This document shows, in pieces, positions 51,144 to 60,169 of a stretch of 64,000 bases of DNA (position 1 is the stretch's first letter; each line of letters starts with the position of its first letter). The notes under the pieces were generated by a model that saw only the letters and a program-made list of their open reading frames with translations, was not told the DNA's origin and did no database searches. Origin of the DNA: Methylobacterium sp. 2A (lineage in GTDB: Bacteria; Pseudomonadota; Alphaproteobacteria; Rhizobiales; Beijerinckiaceae); assembly GCF_009806555.1 (NCBI RefSeq), contig NZ_VUOK01000062.1:124001-188000 (forward strand), written 5' to 3'. The position numbers and the translations under genes were made by a program.

Positions 51144-52612
51144 CGGGCGGCCTCCGCGGCGAAGGGATCGGCGACCCTGGGCCAGTAGTTGCCCGTGCGC
51201 TTCGTGTAGGGGATGGCGCCGTAATCCGGCGGGACCGCGCCGGGCGCCGCCACGTAGCGGACCTCGCTCGCGATGGGCGCGAAGGCGGCGTAGAAGTGCT
51301 GCATCGACTTCACCACCACGATCCGCTTGTCGTCGAGGGAGAGCCCGAGCCCCGTGAAGGCGTCCGGCGCGAAGGCCTGCTGGCGCCTGTGGGTGAGGAC
51401 CACGTGGATCCCGTCCGCCTCCACCCAGGCGGCGGGACCGAGGAGGGCCCGGCCGCCGCTGAGGCCCGTCTGGCTGTGGTCGTCCGAGAGGCCGCGCACG
51501 GTGATCCGCAGATCCACGGGATCGCCCGAGGTCACGCCGCACTTGCCGCCGATCCGGAGCATGAAGGTCGCGCCGAGCCCGGCCTCGTGGCAGATCCCGA
51601 CCGCGCCGGGGTCCCAGATCAGGCCGAGGGCGACGTCCTTCACCCCGCGCTCGGCGAGACGGGCGAGGATCGCGGTGTTGTCCGAGGGCGCACCCGCGCC
51701 GGCATTGTCGGCGAAATCGGCGAGCACCATCGGGCGCGGGTCGTCGGAGGCCAAGGCCGCATCGATGGCGGCGTCGATCGTGTCGCAGCGGCTCGCCGCC
51801 TCCTCGCGCATCGCCCAGATTGCGGCGGCAAGTTCGTCGGCGAGCGCCTGCGCCCTGCCGGCATCGCCGTCGGCCACGACGAGCATCTTGGCGCCGACAT
51901 CGGCCACGTCGCCCCAGGGGAAGCCGTGGCCGAACGAGACCGACAGGATGCCGTCCCGCCCCTCCAGCGATTCCATCCGGCGCACGAAGCCCGCGACCGG
52001 CTCGCGGCTGGTGCGCCACATGTTGATGATCCGGCAATCGGCATAGGCCATGACCGGCCGGATTTCCTTCGCGACCGTCCGCACCACGAGCGGGTACAGA
52101 TCCCGGGCGCGGTCGACGATGTCGGTGTGGGGGTATTCCTTGTAGATCACGATGACGTCGGCGCTCTGCCGCATCGTCTCGGTGAGGTGGCAGTGCAGGT
52201 CGAGCTCGACGCCGATCGCCGCGTCCGGTCCGACGACGGCGCGGACCCGCTCCAGGGTGTCGCCCTCGCAATCGTCATAGCCCTCGGCCACCATGGCGCC
52301 GTGCATGAACAGCAGCACCGCATCGACCGGCAGGGCGGCCTTCAGATCCGCCAGCAGGGTCTCGCGCAACTCCTCGTAGACGGCGCGCAGCGTGGTGCCG
52401 CCGGGCTGCGCGAAGGTCGAGAGGCTCTCGACCACCGTATGGCCGTTGGCCTCGGCGAGTTCGCGCCACGCCTTGAGGCCGATATTGCTGAGGCGCGGCG
52501 GGTTCCTTGTGCCGTCCCGGCGGGCATAGTCGGCGTGGAAGGCCGCCCGGCCCGTGGGCAGCGGCGCGAAGGTGTTGGTCTCGGTGGCGAGGCCCGCGAT
52601 GAAGATCTTCAA
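51140..52612 (-). CDS. M81-family metallopeptidase (MlrC-like)
   Basis: 490 residues. Metal-binding sites are in IAGLATETNTFAPLPTG (start), LFMHGAMVAEGYDDCEGD, GVELDLHCHLTETM and NAGAGAPSDNTAIL. MlrC, the founding member, is the last peptidase in microcystin breakdown. Most genomic homologues have unknown substrates. Overlaps the downstream M20 gene by four bases and follows the penicillin acylase gene 31 bp later. Confidence 0.9.
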   Translation of the reverse strand: MKIFIAGLATETNTFAPLPTGRAAFHADYARRDGTRNPPRLSNIGLKAWRELAEANGHTVVESLSTFAQPGGTTLRAVYEELRETLLADLKAALPVDAVLLFMHGAMVAEGYDDCEGDTLERVRAVVGPDAAIGVELDLHCHLTETMRQSADVIVIYKEYPHTDIVDRARDLYPLVVRTVAKEIRPVMAYADCRIINMWRTSREPVAGFVRRMESLEGRDGILSVSFGHGFPWGDVADVGAKMLVVADGDAGRAQALADELAAAIWAMREEAASRCDTIDAAIDAALASDDPRPMVLADFADNAGAGAPSDNTAILARLAERGVKDVALGLIWDPGAVGICHEAGLGATFMLRIGGKCGVTSGDPVDLRITVRGLSDDHSQTGLSGGRALLGPAAWVEADGIHVVLTHRRQQAFAPDAFTGLGLSLDDKRIVVVKSMQHFYAAFAPIASEVRYVAAPGAVPPDYGAIPYTKRTGNYWPRVADPFAAEAAR

Positions 52613-52643
52613 GGTGCTGTCCCACTCCGTCCCGGCCGCCCGG

Positions 52644-55238
52644 TCAGGCGGGGCTCAAGGTGATGATCGTCTCGGTGGCCGCGTCCACGGCCGCGCGGCC
52701 GTAGAGCATCGGCACATGGTCCTGGCGGCCCCAGATCGGGGCCAGGTCGGCGTAGTGCGGGCTGCCCGGGTCTCCGGACTGGCCCGGCACGTTGATGAAG
52801 ACCGACCGGTCCCAGTCGCCCACGTCCACGATCATGCGGAACGAGGCCCCATGGGTGAGCCGGAACGTGTCGGTCCGGTACTCCGCGTGCATGACCGATG
52901 CCGCGGCCCCGCCGACCGGCAGGGGGCCGACATCCCAGGCTTGATCAGGCCTCAGGGCGGTGAGGGGATGGGCGAACCGGGCGTGGTGCAGGCGGCCCCA
53001 GGACCAGCCGGCGGGAGGGCGGTTGGAGGCGGTCAATTCCGCATCGCTCCCTCCCCCCTCTGCGGGGGAGGGTGGCCCGCGAAGCGGGTCGGGAGAGGGG
53101 AGCGACGGCGCAAGATCCGGCTCAGCCTTCATGAAGGCTTCCGTCCTTTCCGGAAGCTGGGTTTCCCTCTTCCGCCCCTCGCTGACGCGCGGGCCACCCT
53201 CCCCCGCAGAGGGGGGAGGGAGAGGGCCTTCTGCCTCCGGTGCAAGCCGTCCCATCGGGTCCGCCCCCAGCCGCTCCAGACAGTCCCGGAACGCGGCTCC
53301 GAGGGCGTCCGCCAGAAGCGTATCGCGCGTCGCCGGGTCGAGCCCGCTCTCCAGCCGCTCGATCAGGCTCTGCGTGTCGCCGGGCGGCAGGAGGCGGCGG
53401 GTACCGGCATCGGGCACGAGCGCCGCGAGCAGAGCCGGGCGCAGGTGATGCACCCAGCACACCTCGATGAGGGCGGCCGCCGCGGAACCCGAATCCAGCG
53501 CACCCTCGAATGGCACCAGCAGGGCCTGGGCCGAGGCGACATCGGGATCCGAGGCCGGCGGCAGGGCCCGGACCAGATCGGCGAGCCGCAGGGCAGGCTC
53601 GGAAAAGACGTCGCCCTGGAGCGCGCGTGAATCCTTCAGGCTGTGCCGCGTCTGCCCGCCGAGCACCGCGCGGATGCGCCGGGCACGCCAGGGCTCGGCC
53701 CATTCGAACCCGACCTTCCGGGCTTCGGCCGGGAAATCCGGCGGCAGGTTCATCTCGTTGGCGGTGGCGAGCCAGCCCGATTTCGGATCGAGAGTGCGGG
53801 GCAGGGATTCGGGATCGTGGAAGCCGGCCCAGTCGTAGCGACCGTCGCCCGGCACCGGCAGGAGCCCGTCATGGGCCGGCCGCACCGGCGCCTTCCCGGC
53901 CATGAACCACGCGATCCGCCCCGTGGCGTCGGCGTAGAGCTGGTTCACGGAGGGCGCCGACCAATGGCGCAGGGCCGCGCCGAAGGCCTCCGGGGTGGTG
54001 GCGCCGAGATAGGCGAGGCTGCCGAGATAGGCGGCAGCGCCGGGCTCCGACCAGACGGTCCGCAGCGCGAAGGCGCGTCCCGCCGCCTCGCGGATCACCG
54101 GCCCGTGCCGCGTGAAGCCGAGCACCACGGTCTCGTCCGGCCCGTCGCGCACCGGGATGTTTTCCACGACGCGTTCGATCGGCTCCCAGCCATCGCCAAA
54201 CCGGTAGCGATCCGGCTCCGCCGGATCGGTCTCACACACGAAAAGATCCTCCTGATCCATCGGCGCGATGGTCAGGCTGAAGGCGGCGTGACCGTTATGC
54301 CCGATCGAGATGCCCGGGAGAGCCGGTTCGCCGGCCCCGATCACGTCGAGGCCCGGTGCCGTGAGATGGACGGCGTAGCGGAGCGACGGCTGCAGGTAGA
54401 CCCGGTGCGGGTCGCTCGCCAGGATCGGGCGTCCGGTGTCCGTGCGGGAGGGGCCCACCACCCAGTTGTTCGAGCCCTCCGCCGGTTCCTTCGGGACGGC
54501 GCGGCCCCCCCGCGTGACGGCGCCATGCGCGTCGACCTTGCTCCAGACCCAGGCCTCGTCGCGGGTCGCCGCCAGCCGTTCGGGCGGAAACCCCACCGTC
54601 GCGGTGGCGAGGCGAAAATCGTCGAGGAGATCGTCCGGCCAGTCGGCAGCGTCGAGACCGTCCGGCACCACCGGCTCGTGCGGCGGGCTGATCCGCTTGC
54701 GCAGGTCGTCCGCCGCGAGCCCGGCCTCCCGGGATTGTGCTCGGGCCAGAACCCGGGCGCGGGCGACCTCGGAGAGGACGTTGCGCACCAGACCGTGGCT
54801 GCGGATGCGCACCACATCCTCCGGCTGCCAGCGGGCCGGGCGCGTGTCGGTCAGGGGGAATTCCGGTGGCAGGAGCGCGGGCTGCGCCTCGGTGAGCGCC
54901 ACGTAGGCGTTGAGCCCATCCACGAAGGCCGTGACGATGGCCTTCGTATCCTGCGGCCCGTAGGCGGCCCATTCCGCCGCCATCTCGCCCCGGTAGAGGA
55001 ACAGCCGGGCGGCGCGGTCCTGGGCGAGGTAGCCGGGTCCGAAATCCGCCGCCAGCAGGCCCAGCCCGCGCTTGCGCCAGAGGTCGAGCTGCCAGAGCCG
55101 GTCCCGCGCCGCGTTGAAGCCCTGCACCCGGAAGGCATCGAGCTTTGTCCCGGCGCGGATATGCGCCAGCCCCCAGCGGTCGACCCGGATTTCAGCCGGC
55201 CCGTCGAGGCCGGGGAGGGGGTACGCGGCCCCGCTCAC
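52644..55238 (-). CDS. Penicillin acylase-family Ntn hydrolase with an in-frame palindromic insertion
   Basis: 864 residues from GTG 55238, which overlaps the stop of the ThDP gene (GTGA). The Ntn nucleophile Ser256 lies in EGSNNWVVGPSRTDTG, with ASDPHRVYLQPSLRY and GISIGHNGHAAFS typical of the family. There is no signal peptide, so the protein is probably cytoplasmic. Residues ~673-731 (PLPPPSAGEGGP...GPPSPAEGGG) are encoded by a palindromic repeat inserted in frame, which makes the beta chain longer than usual. Family members deacylate beta-lactams, N-acyl homoserine lactones or other amides. Confidence 0.9.
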   Translation of the reverse strand: MSGAAYPLPGLDGPAEIRVDRWGLAHIRAGTKLDAFRVQGFNAARDRLWQLDLWRKRGLGLLAADFGPGYLAQDRAARLFLYRGEMAAEWAAYGPQDTKAIVTAFVDGLNAYVALTEAQPALLPPEFPLTDTRPARWQPEDVVRIRSHGLVRNVLSEVARARVLARAQSREAGLAADDLRKRISPPHEPVVPDGLDAADWPDDLLDDFRLATATVGFPPERLAATRDEAWVWSKVDAHGAVTRGGRAVPKEPAEGSNNWVVGPSRTDTGRPILASDPHRVYLQPSLRYAVHLTAPGLDVIGAGEPALPGISIGHNGHAAFSLTIAPMDQEDLFVCETDPAEPDRYRFGDGWEPIERVVENIPVRDGPDETVVLGFTRHGPVIREAAGRAFALRTVWSEPGAAAYLGSLAYLGATTPEAFGAALRHWSAPSVNQLYADATGRIAWFMAGKAPVRPAHDGLLPVPGDGRYDWAGFHDPESLPRTLDPKSGWLATANEMNLPPDFPAEARKVGFEWAEPWRARRIRAVLGGQTRHSLKDSRALQGDVFSEPALRLADLVRALPPASDPDVASAQALLVPFEGALDSGSAAAALIEVCWVHHLRPALLAALVPDAGTRRLLPPGDTQSLIERLESGLDPATRDTLLADALGAAFRDCLERLGADPMGRLAPEAEGPLPPPSAGEGGPRVSEGRKRETQLPERTEAFMKAEPDLAPSLPSPDPLRGPPSPAEGGGSDAELTASNRPPAGWSWGRLHHARFAHPLTALRPDQAWDVGPLPVGGAAASVMHAEYRTDTFRLTHGASFRMIVDVGDWDRSVFINVPGQSGDPGSPHYADLAPIWGRQDHVPMLYGRAAVDAATETIITLSPA
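53047..53222. repeat. 176-bp palindromic repeat inside the penicillin acylase gene
   Basis: Arms 53047-53081 and 53188-53222 are perfect 35-bp inverted copies (on the plus strand the left arm begins CTCCCTCCCCCCTCTGCGGG). The 106-bp interior is looser. Palindromes with this CCCTCCCCCGCAGAGGGG core are, to my knowledge, usually intergenic in Methylobacterium and relatives. Here it is read through without a stop on the coding strand. Confidence 0.93.
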
Positions 55239-56803
55239 AGCGCGACTTCGATCAGGTGCGGCCCCGTGTTGGCGAGCGCGTGCTGGAACGCCTCGATGAA
55301 GTCCGAGAGGGTCTCGACCCGCCGGCCCTCCACGCCGAACCCCCTGGCGAGGCCCACCCAATCCACCGCCGGATCGTCGAGGCTCAGCATGCCGAGCGCC
55401 TTCGGGCCGGGATTGTGGGCGCCGACATTGGTCAGCTCCGCCCGCAGGATCGCGTAGGAGCGGTTCGACCAGACCAGCGTCACCACGTCGAGGCGCTCAC
55501 GGGCCTGAGTCCAGAGCGCCTGGACGGTGTAGAGCCCGCTGCCGTCCGCCTGAAGGTTGATCACCTTGCGGTCCGGGCAGGCCACGGCCGCGCCGGTCGC
55601 CATCGGGATGCCGAGCCCGATCGAGCCGCCGCTGAGCTGGAGCCAGGTATGGGGCGCCGCGTCCCGGGTCAGGGCGAAGAAGTTGCGGCCGGTGGTGATC
55701 GACTCGTCGCAGATCACCGCGCCCTCGGGGATCAGGGCGCCCAGCACCTGCCCGATCGTGTCCTGGTCGAGGGGGCCGGAGGTCGGGAGCTTCGGGCGCG
55801 GGGCGGCGGCGATGGGCTCGGCGGGCGGGGCGCCGACGGCCTCGGCCAGCCGCTCCAGGGCGTCGATCTGGTCCTCCTCGGGGGTGGCCAGCGTGATGGT
55901 GGAGGAGCCCTCCGGCGCCAGCAGGCTCGGCTTGCCGGGATAGGCGAAGAAGCCGACCGGCGGGGTCGCGCCGATCAGGATGATATGGCGAAAATCCTTC
56001 AAGGCGGCGATGCCCTGGTCGATCGGGTAGGGCAGGCGCTCGATCGGAACCGTGCCGGCGCCGCGGTCAATCCGGGCATTCGACGTCATCGCCATGAGCT
56101 GCGCGCCGGTCTTGCGGGCGATCCGATCGGCGAGGACCCGGCCTTCGTTCCGCACCGCCCGGTCGCCGAGGTGCAGCAGCACCGTCTCCCCGCTCTGCAG
56201 GGCCTTCACAGCGGCTGCGATCGCATCGTCGCCGGCCTTCGCCCGCTCGGGGATCGCCGGCACCGGCGCGGGCCCGGTGCCGGGATCCCAGGCGGTGTTG
56301 GCGGGCAGGATCAGGGTCGCGACCTGACCGGGCGCGGTGCGGGCGGCCGCGATCGCGGCGGCGCCGTCCGGGCCGATCTCGGCGGCGCTCATCCCGGTGC
56401 GCACCCAGGACGACATCGGCCGGGCCAGCCCCTCGATATCGGAGGTCAGCGGCGCGTTGTACTCCCGGTGGTAGGTCGCGTGTTCGCCGACGATGTTGAC
56501 GACCGGCGTGCGCGCCTTCTTGGCGTTGTGGAGATTGGCCAACCCGTTGGCGAGGCCCGGCCCCAGATGGAGCAGGGTCGAGGCCGGCTTGTCGGCCATG
56601 CGGGCGTAGCCGTCCGCTGCGCCGGTCGCCCCGCCCTCGAACAGGAACAGCACGCAGCGCATGCCTTCGACCCGGTCGAGGGCGGCGACGAAATGCATCT
56701 CGGAGGTGCCGGGATTGGTGAAGCAGACCTCGACCCCGCCCTCCACGAGGGTCCGGACCAGGCTCTCGGCCCCGTTCATGGCGGCCGGCATCCCATCGCT
56801 CAC
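55235..56803 (-). CDS. ThDP-dependent enzyme (acetolactate-synthase-large-subunit-like)
   Basis: 522 residues. The N-terminal PYR domain has NPGTSEMHF and the catalytic Glu56 in LFEGGATGAADGYARM. The PP domain has GGSIGLGIPMATGAAVA and the cofactor motif NLQADGSGLYTVQALWTQ. Closest in style to benzoylformate decarboxylase/oxalyl-CoA-type or acetolactate-synthase-like enzymes rather than biosynthetic IlvB. No small subunit adjoins. First gene of the operon with the acylase, M81 and M20 genes. Confidence 0.88.
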   Translation of the reverse strand: MSDGMPAAMNGAESLVRTLVEGGVEVCFTNPGTSEMHFVAALDRVEGMRCVLFLFEGGATGAADGYARMADKPASTLLHLGPGLANGLANLHNAKKARTPVVNIVGEHATYHREYNAPLTSDIEGLARPMSSWVRTGMSAAEIGPDGAAAIAAARTAPGQVATLILPANTAWDPGTGPAPVPAIPERAKAGDDAIAAAVKALQSGETVLLHLGDRAVRNEGRVLADRIARKTGAQLMAMTSNARIDRGAGTVPIERLPYPIDQGIAALKDFRHIILIGATPPVGFFAYPGKPSLLAPEGSSTITLATPEEDQIDALERLAEAVGAPPAEPIAAAPRPKLPTSGPLDQDTIGQVLGALIPEGAVICDESITTGRNFFALTRDAAPHTWLQLSGGSIGLGIPMATGAAVACPDRKVINLQADGSGLYTVQALWTQARERLDVVTLVWSNRSYAILRAELTNVGAHNPGPKALGMLSLDDPAVDWVGLARGFGVEGRRVETLSDFIEAFQHALANTGPHLIEVAL

Positions 56804-56984
56804 GGGCGTCTCCTCTCGCTGGCGGCCTTCGGCGCCGCCCTGGATTCTGTATTATCGTGACGCCGTGGCGGCCCAGCGCAAGGGGCGGCGGGTGACATCT
56901 TCCCTTCGCCGGATGCCGGCATCATGGCCCGATCTGGCGCGGGACTTGCCGGGGGCGAGCCGCACCTTCCACGAGTGGGGTCCA

Positions 56985-58586
56985 ATGAAAATGCGCCGCC
57001 TGATTGCCGCCGCCCTGGCCGGTTCCGTCGCCTCGACCGCGCCGGCCAGCGCCGAGAGCGTGCTGCGCATCGCCATGACGGCCTCCGACATCCCGACCAC
57101 CACGGGGATGCCCAACAACGGCTTCGAGGGGATGCGCTTCCTCGGCTACCCGATCTTCGAGGGGCTGGTGCAGTGGGACCTGAAGAGCACCACCAAACTC
57201 GCCGGCATCATCCCGGCGCTGGCCGAGCGCTGGGAGCAGGATCCCAACGACAAGACGATCTGGACCTTCCACCTGCGCCAGGGCGTCAAGTTCCATGACG
57301 GCACGCCGTTCAACGCCGACGCGGTGATCTGGAACCTCGACCGCTACTTCAAGAGCGACAGCCCGCAATTCGAACCGCAGGGCGCCGGCATCTCCCGGGC
57401 CCGGGCGCCGCTGGTCGGCAGCTACAGGAAGATCGACGACGCGACCGTCCAGATCACCACCACGCAGGTGGCGTCGTACTTCCCCTACATGGTGGTCTAT
57501 CTGCTGTTCACCTCGCCCGCCTCCTTCGAGAAGGCGGGGCATGACTGGAACAAGGTCGCCATGCTGCCGGCGGCCGGGACCGGGCCGTTCAGGATCACCC
57601 GCGTCGCCCCGCGGGAGGCGGTCGATCTCGCCAGGTTCGACGGCTACTGGGACCCGAACCGGATGGCCAAGGTCGACAAGGTCCGGCTGCTGCCGATCCC
57701 GGAGGCGAATGCCCGGGTGGCGGCGCTCCGGTCCGGGCAGGTCGACTGGATCGAGGTGCCGGCCCCCGACGCGATCCCGTCCCTGAAGCAGGCGGGCTTC
57801 GCCATCACCACGGGCTCGTACCCGCATGTCTGGCCCTACATCTACAACATGGGCGCCAAGGACAGCCCGCTGAAGGACGTGCGCGTCCGGCAGGCGCTGA
57901 ACTACTGCATCGACCGCGCCGGCATCGTCGAATTGCTGAACGGGACGGCCGAGCCGGCCTCCGGCTGGCTCAACGACAAGGACCCGAATTTCGGGTCCCC
58001 GAAGAACCGCTACACGTTCGACGCCGCGAAGGGGAAGGCGCTGCTGGCCGAGGCCGGCTACACCGACGCAAAACCCCTGAAGCTCAAGGTGATGATCTCC
58101 TCCTCCGGCTCGGGCCAGATGCTGCCCATGCCGATGAACGAGTACCTTCAGGAGAACCTCAAACAGGCCTGCCACGTCGATCTCAGCTTCAACGTGGTCG
58201 AGTGGCAGGTGCTGCTGAACGCCAGCCGCGCGCTGCCGGACGCGCAGAGCCTGCAGGGCTCGCTGGCGCTCAACGTCTCATCGCCCTCCTCGGATGCGGC
58301 CGTGATGGCGCGCTACTTCGCGGGCGACCGCTTCCCGCCGGCCGGCTTCAACTTCCCCAACTGGAAGGACGATGCCTTCGACGCCGCCCTCAAGGCGCTC
58401 GCCGAGACCACCGACGCGAAGGTGATCGACGCGCAGACCAAGGCCGCGCACGAGCGCCTCGTGGACAACCCGCCCTGGCTGTTCATCGTCCACGACCTCA
58501 ACCCTCGCGGGATGTCGAAGAAGATCCACGGGTTCGTCTCGCCGCAATCCTGGTTCGTCGATCTCACCCTCGTCAGCGTGCAGTAA
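56985..58586 (+). CDS. ABC transporter substrate-binding protein, family 5
   Basis: 533 residues from ATG 56985. A signal peptide (MKMRRLIAAALAGSVASTAP, then ASAES) targets it to the periplasm. SBP family 5 features are FEGLVQWD, AERWEQDPNDKTIWTFHLRQ, GVKFHDGTPFNADAVIWNLDR and NYCIDRAGIVELLNG. Binds oligopeptides, nickel or other solutes. The permease and ATPase genes are not adjacent, so it may borrow them. Four bases upstream of the amidase gene, and divergent from the ThDP operon. Confidence 0.92.
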   Translation: MKMRRLIAAALAGSVASTAPASAESVLRIAMTASDIPTTTGMPNNGFEGMRFLGYPIFEGLVQWDLKSTTKLAGIIPALAERWEQDPNDKTIWTFHLRQGVKFHDGTPFNADAVIWNLDRYFKSDSPQFEPQGAGISRARAPLVGSYRKIDDATVQITTTQVASYFPYMVVYLLFTSPASFEKAGHDWNKVAMLPAAGTGPFRITRVAPREAVDLARFDGYWDPNRMAKVDKVRLLPIPEANARVAALRSGQVDWIEVPAPDAIPSLKQAGFAITTGSYPHVWPYIYNMGAKDSPLKDVRVRQALNYCIDRAGIVELLNGTAEPASGWLNDKDPNFGSPKNRYTFDAAKGKALLAEAGYTDAKPLKLKVMISSSGSGQMLPMPMNEYLQENLKQACHVDLSFNVVEWQVLLNASRALPDAQSLQGSLALNVSSPSSDAAVMARYFAGDRFPPAGFNFPNWKDDAFDAALKALAETTDAKVIDAQTKAAHERLVDNPPWLFIVHDLNPRGMSKKIHGFVSPQSWFVDLTLVSVQ

Positions 58587-58590
58587 GCCG

Positions 58591-59988
58591 ATGCCCGATC
58601 TCGATCCCGTCCACGCCTCCGCGGCCGCGCTCGCCCGGGCGATCCAGTCGCGCAGCCTCTCGCCGGTCGATGCGGTCGATGCGCTGCTCGGGCGCATCAC
58701 GCAGCTGGAGCCGAAGCTGCAGGCCTTCACGGAGATTTTTTCGGCCGATGCGCGCCTCGCGGCCGAGGGCGCGGACAGGGCGATCCGCTCGGGCCACGCG
58801 GTGGGGCCGCTCCACGGCGTGCCGGTGGTGCTCAAGGATCTGATCGACCTGGAGGGCCGGATCACCATGGGCGGCTCGGCCGCCCACCGCACAAGGCGGG
58901 CCGAGCGGACCGCGACCGTCGCCCGGCGCCTGATCGCGCAAGGGATGATCGTGCTGGGCAAGACCCACACGGTGGAGTTCGCCTATGGCGGCTGGGGCAC
59001 CAACCAGCATCTCGGCACGCCCTGGAACCCCTGGGACGCGGAGGTTCCGCGCACGCCCGGCGGATCGAGCAGCGGCACCGGCGTCGCGGTCGCGGCCCGG
59101 ATGGCCCCCTGGGGCATCGGCACCGATACCGGCGGCTCCGTGCGCCTGCCCTCCGCCTTCTGCGGGCTGACGGGGCTCAAGGTGACGGTCGGGCGCGTCT
59201 CGACCTGGGGGATCGTGCCGCTCTCGACGACGCTCGACTCGCCCGGTCCGCTCGCCCGCACGGTGGAGGACGCCGCGCTCCTCTACGAGGCGATCTCCGG
59301 CCCCGATCCGCTGGATCCGACGACGCGCGGCGTGCAGCCGGAGGCACCCTGGTCCACACTCAACCGCGGCGTGCGCGGCCTGCGCCTCGGCCGGATGCCG
59401 GCGATCGAGCGCGAAGGCGTCGCCGCCGACATGCTGGCCGCCTATGACGACGCCCTCGACCGGCTCGCCCGCGCGGGCGCCGAGATCGTGGACGTCGCCC
59501 TGCCGTTCCGGTTCAGCGACTGCGTGGCGATGAGCGCGATCACCAACGCCGAAGCCTATTTCGTCAACGGCCCGCTGGCGGAAGACCCGTCTTCGCAGCT
59601 GGGCGACGCGGTGCGGGCGCGGATCCTGGCCGGCGCGAAGGTGTCGGCGCAGGCGTATCTGGGCACGTTCCACCGCCGCGCCGCGATGAAGCAGGCCTAT
59701 GCCGAGGCGATGGCGGGGATCGACGCGCTGCTGACGCCGACCACCGAATCCGCCGCCGTGCCGCTCGCCGCGGTCGACGAGGCGCATCTGCCCTCGCGCT
59801 TCACCCGGTTCGGCAACCTGCTCGATCTCTGCGCCCTGGCGCTGCCGGACGGCTTCACCGCCGACGGGCTGCCGCTCTCGCTGCAGATCGTCTGCCGCGG
59901 CTACGACGAGGCGACGGCGCTGCGGATCGGTCAGGCCTACCAGCAGGCCACCGACTGGCACCTGCGGCAGCCGCCGGTGGAGGAATAG
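58591..59988 (+). CDS. Amidase signature family enzyme (AtzF/allophanate-type similarity)
   Basis: 465 residues. The triad is Lys82 in VPVVLKDLIDLEG, Ser159 in TPGGSSSGTGVA and Ser183 in TDTGGSVRLPSAF. Segments QGMIVLGKTHTVEFAYG and GLKVTVGRVSTWGIVPLS are typical of aryl/acyl amidases. Starts four bases after the substrate-binding protein stop, so the two are probably cotranscribed. The product may feed on amides from the nitrile hydratase 3 kb downstream. Confidence 0.92.
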   Translation: MPDLDPVHASAAALARAIQSRSLSPVDAVDALLGRITQLEPKLQAFTEIFSADARLAAEGADRAIRSGHAVGPLHGVPVVLKDLIDLEGRITMGGSAAHRTRRAERTATVARRLIAQGMIVLGKTHTVEFAYGGWGTNQHLGTPWNPWDAEVPRTPGGSSSGTGVAVAARMAPWGIGTDTGGSVRLPSAFCGLTGLKVTVGRVSTWGIVPLSTTLDSPGPLARTVEDAALLYEAISGPDPLDPTTRGVQPEAPWSTLNRGVRGLRLGRMPAIEREGVAADMLAAYDDALDRLARAGAEIVDVALPFRFSDCVAMSAITNAEAYFVNGPLAEDPSSQLGDAVRARILAGAKVSAQAYLGTFHRRAAMKQAYAEAMAGIDALLTPTTESAAVPLAAVDEAHLPSRFTRFGNLLDLCALALPDGFTADGLPLSLQIVCRGYDEATALRIGQAYQQATDWHLRQPPVEE

Positions 59989-60169
59989 CAAATGATCAAG
60001 GGGTTGAGTTTATAATCCTTAATAAGTTATACCGTGCCAACAGCGCACCCTACGGCGGCCGACGATATGAGGAGAAATCGTCTCAGCTCACAACACGCCC
60101 CCTATTAAGTGCGAAGAAGACTTGCTAAAATGCGTTTTGACTATGGCGCCTTTTTAAGGATTGCCGTTA

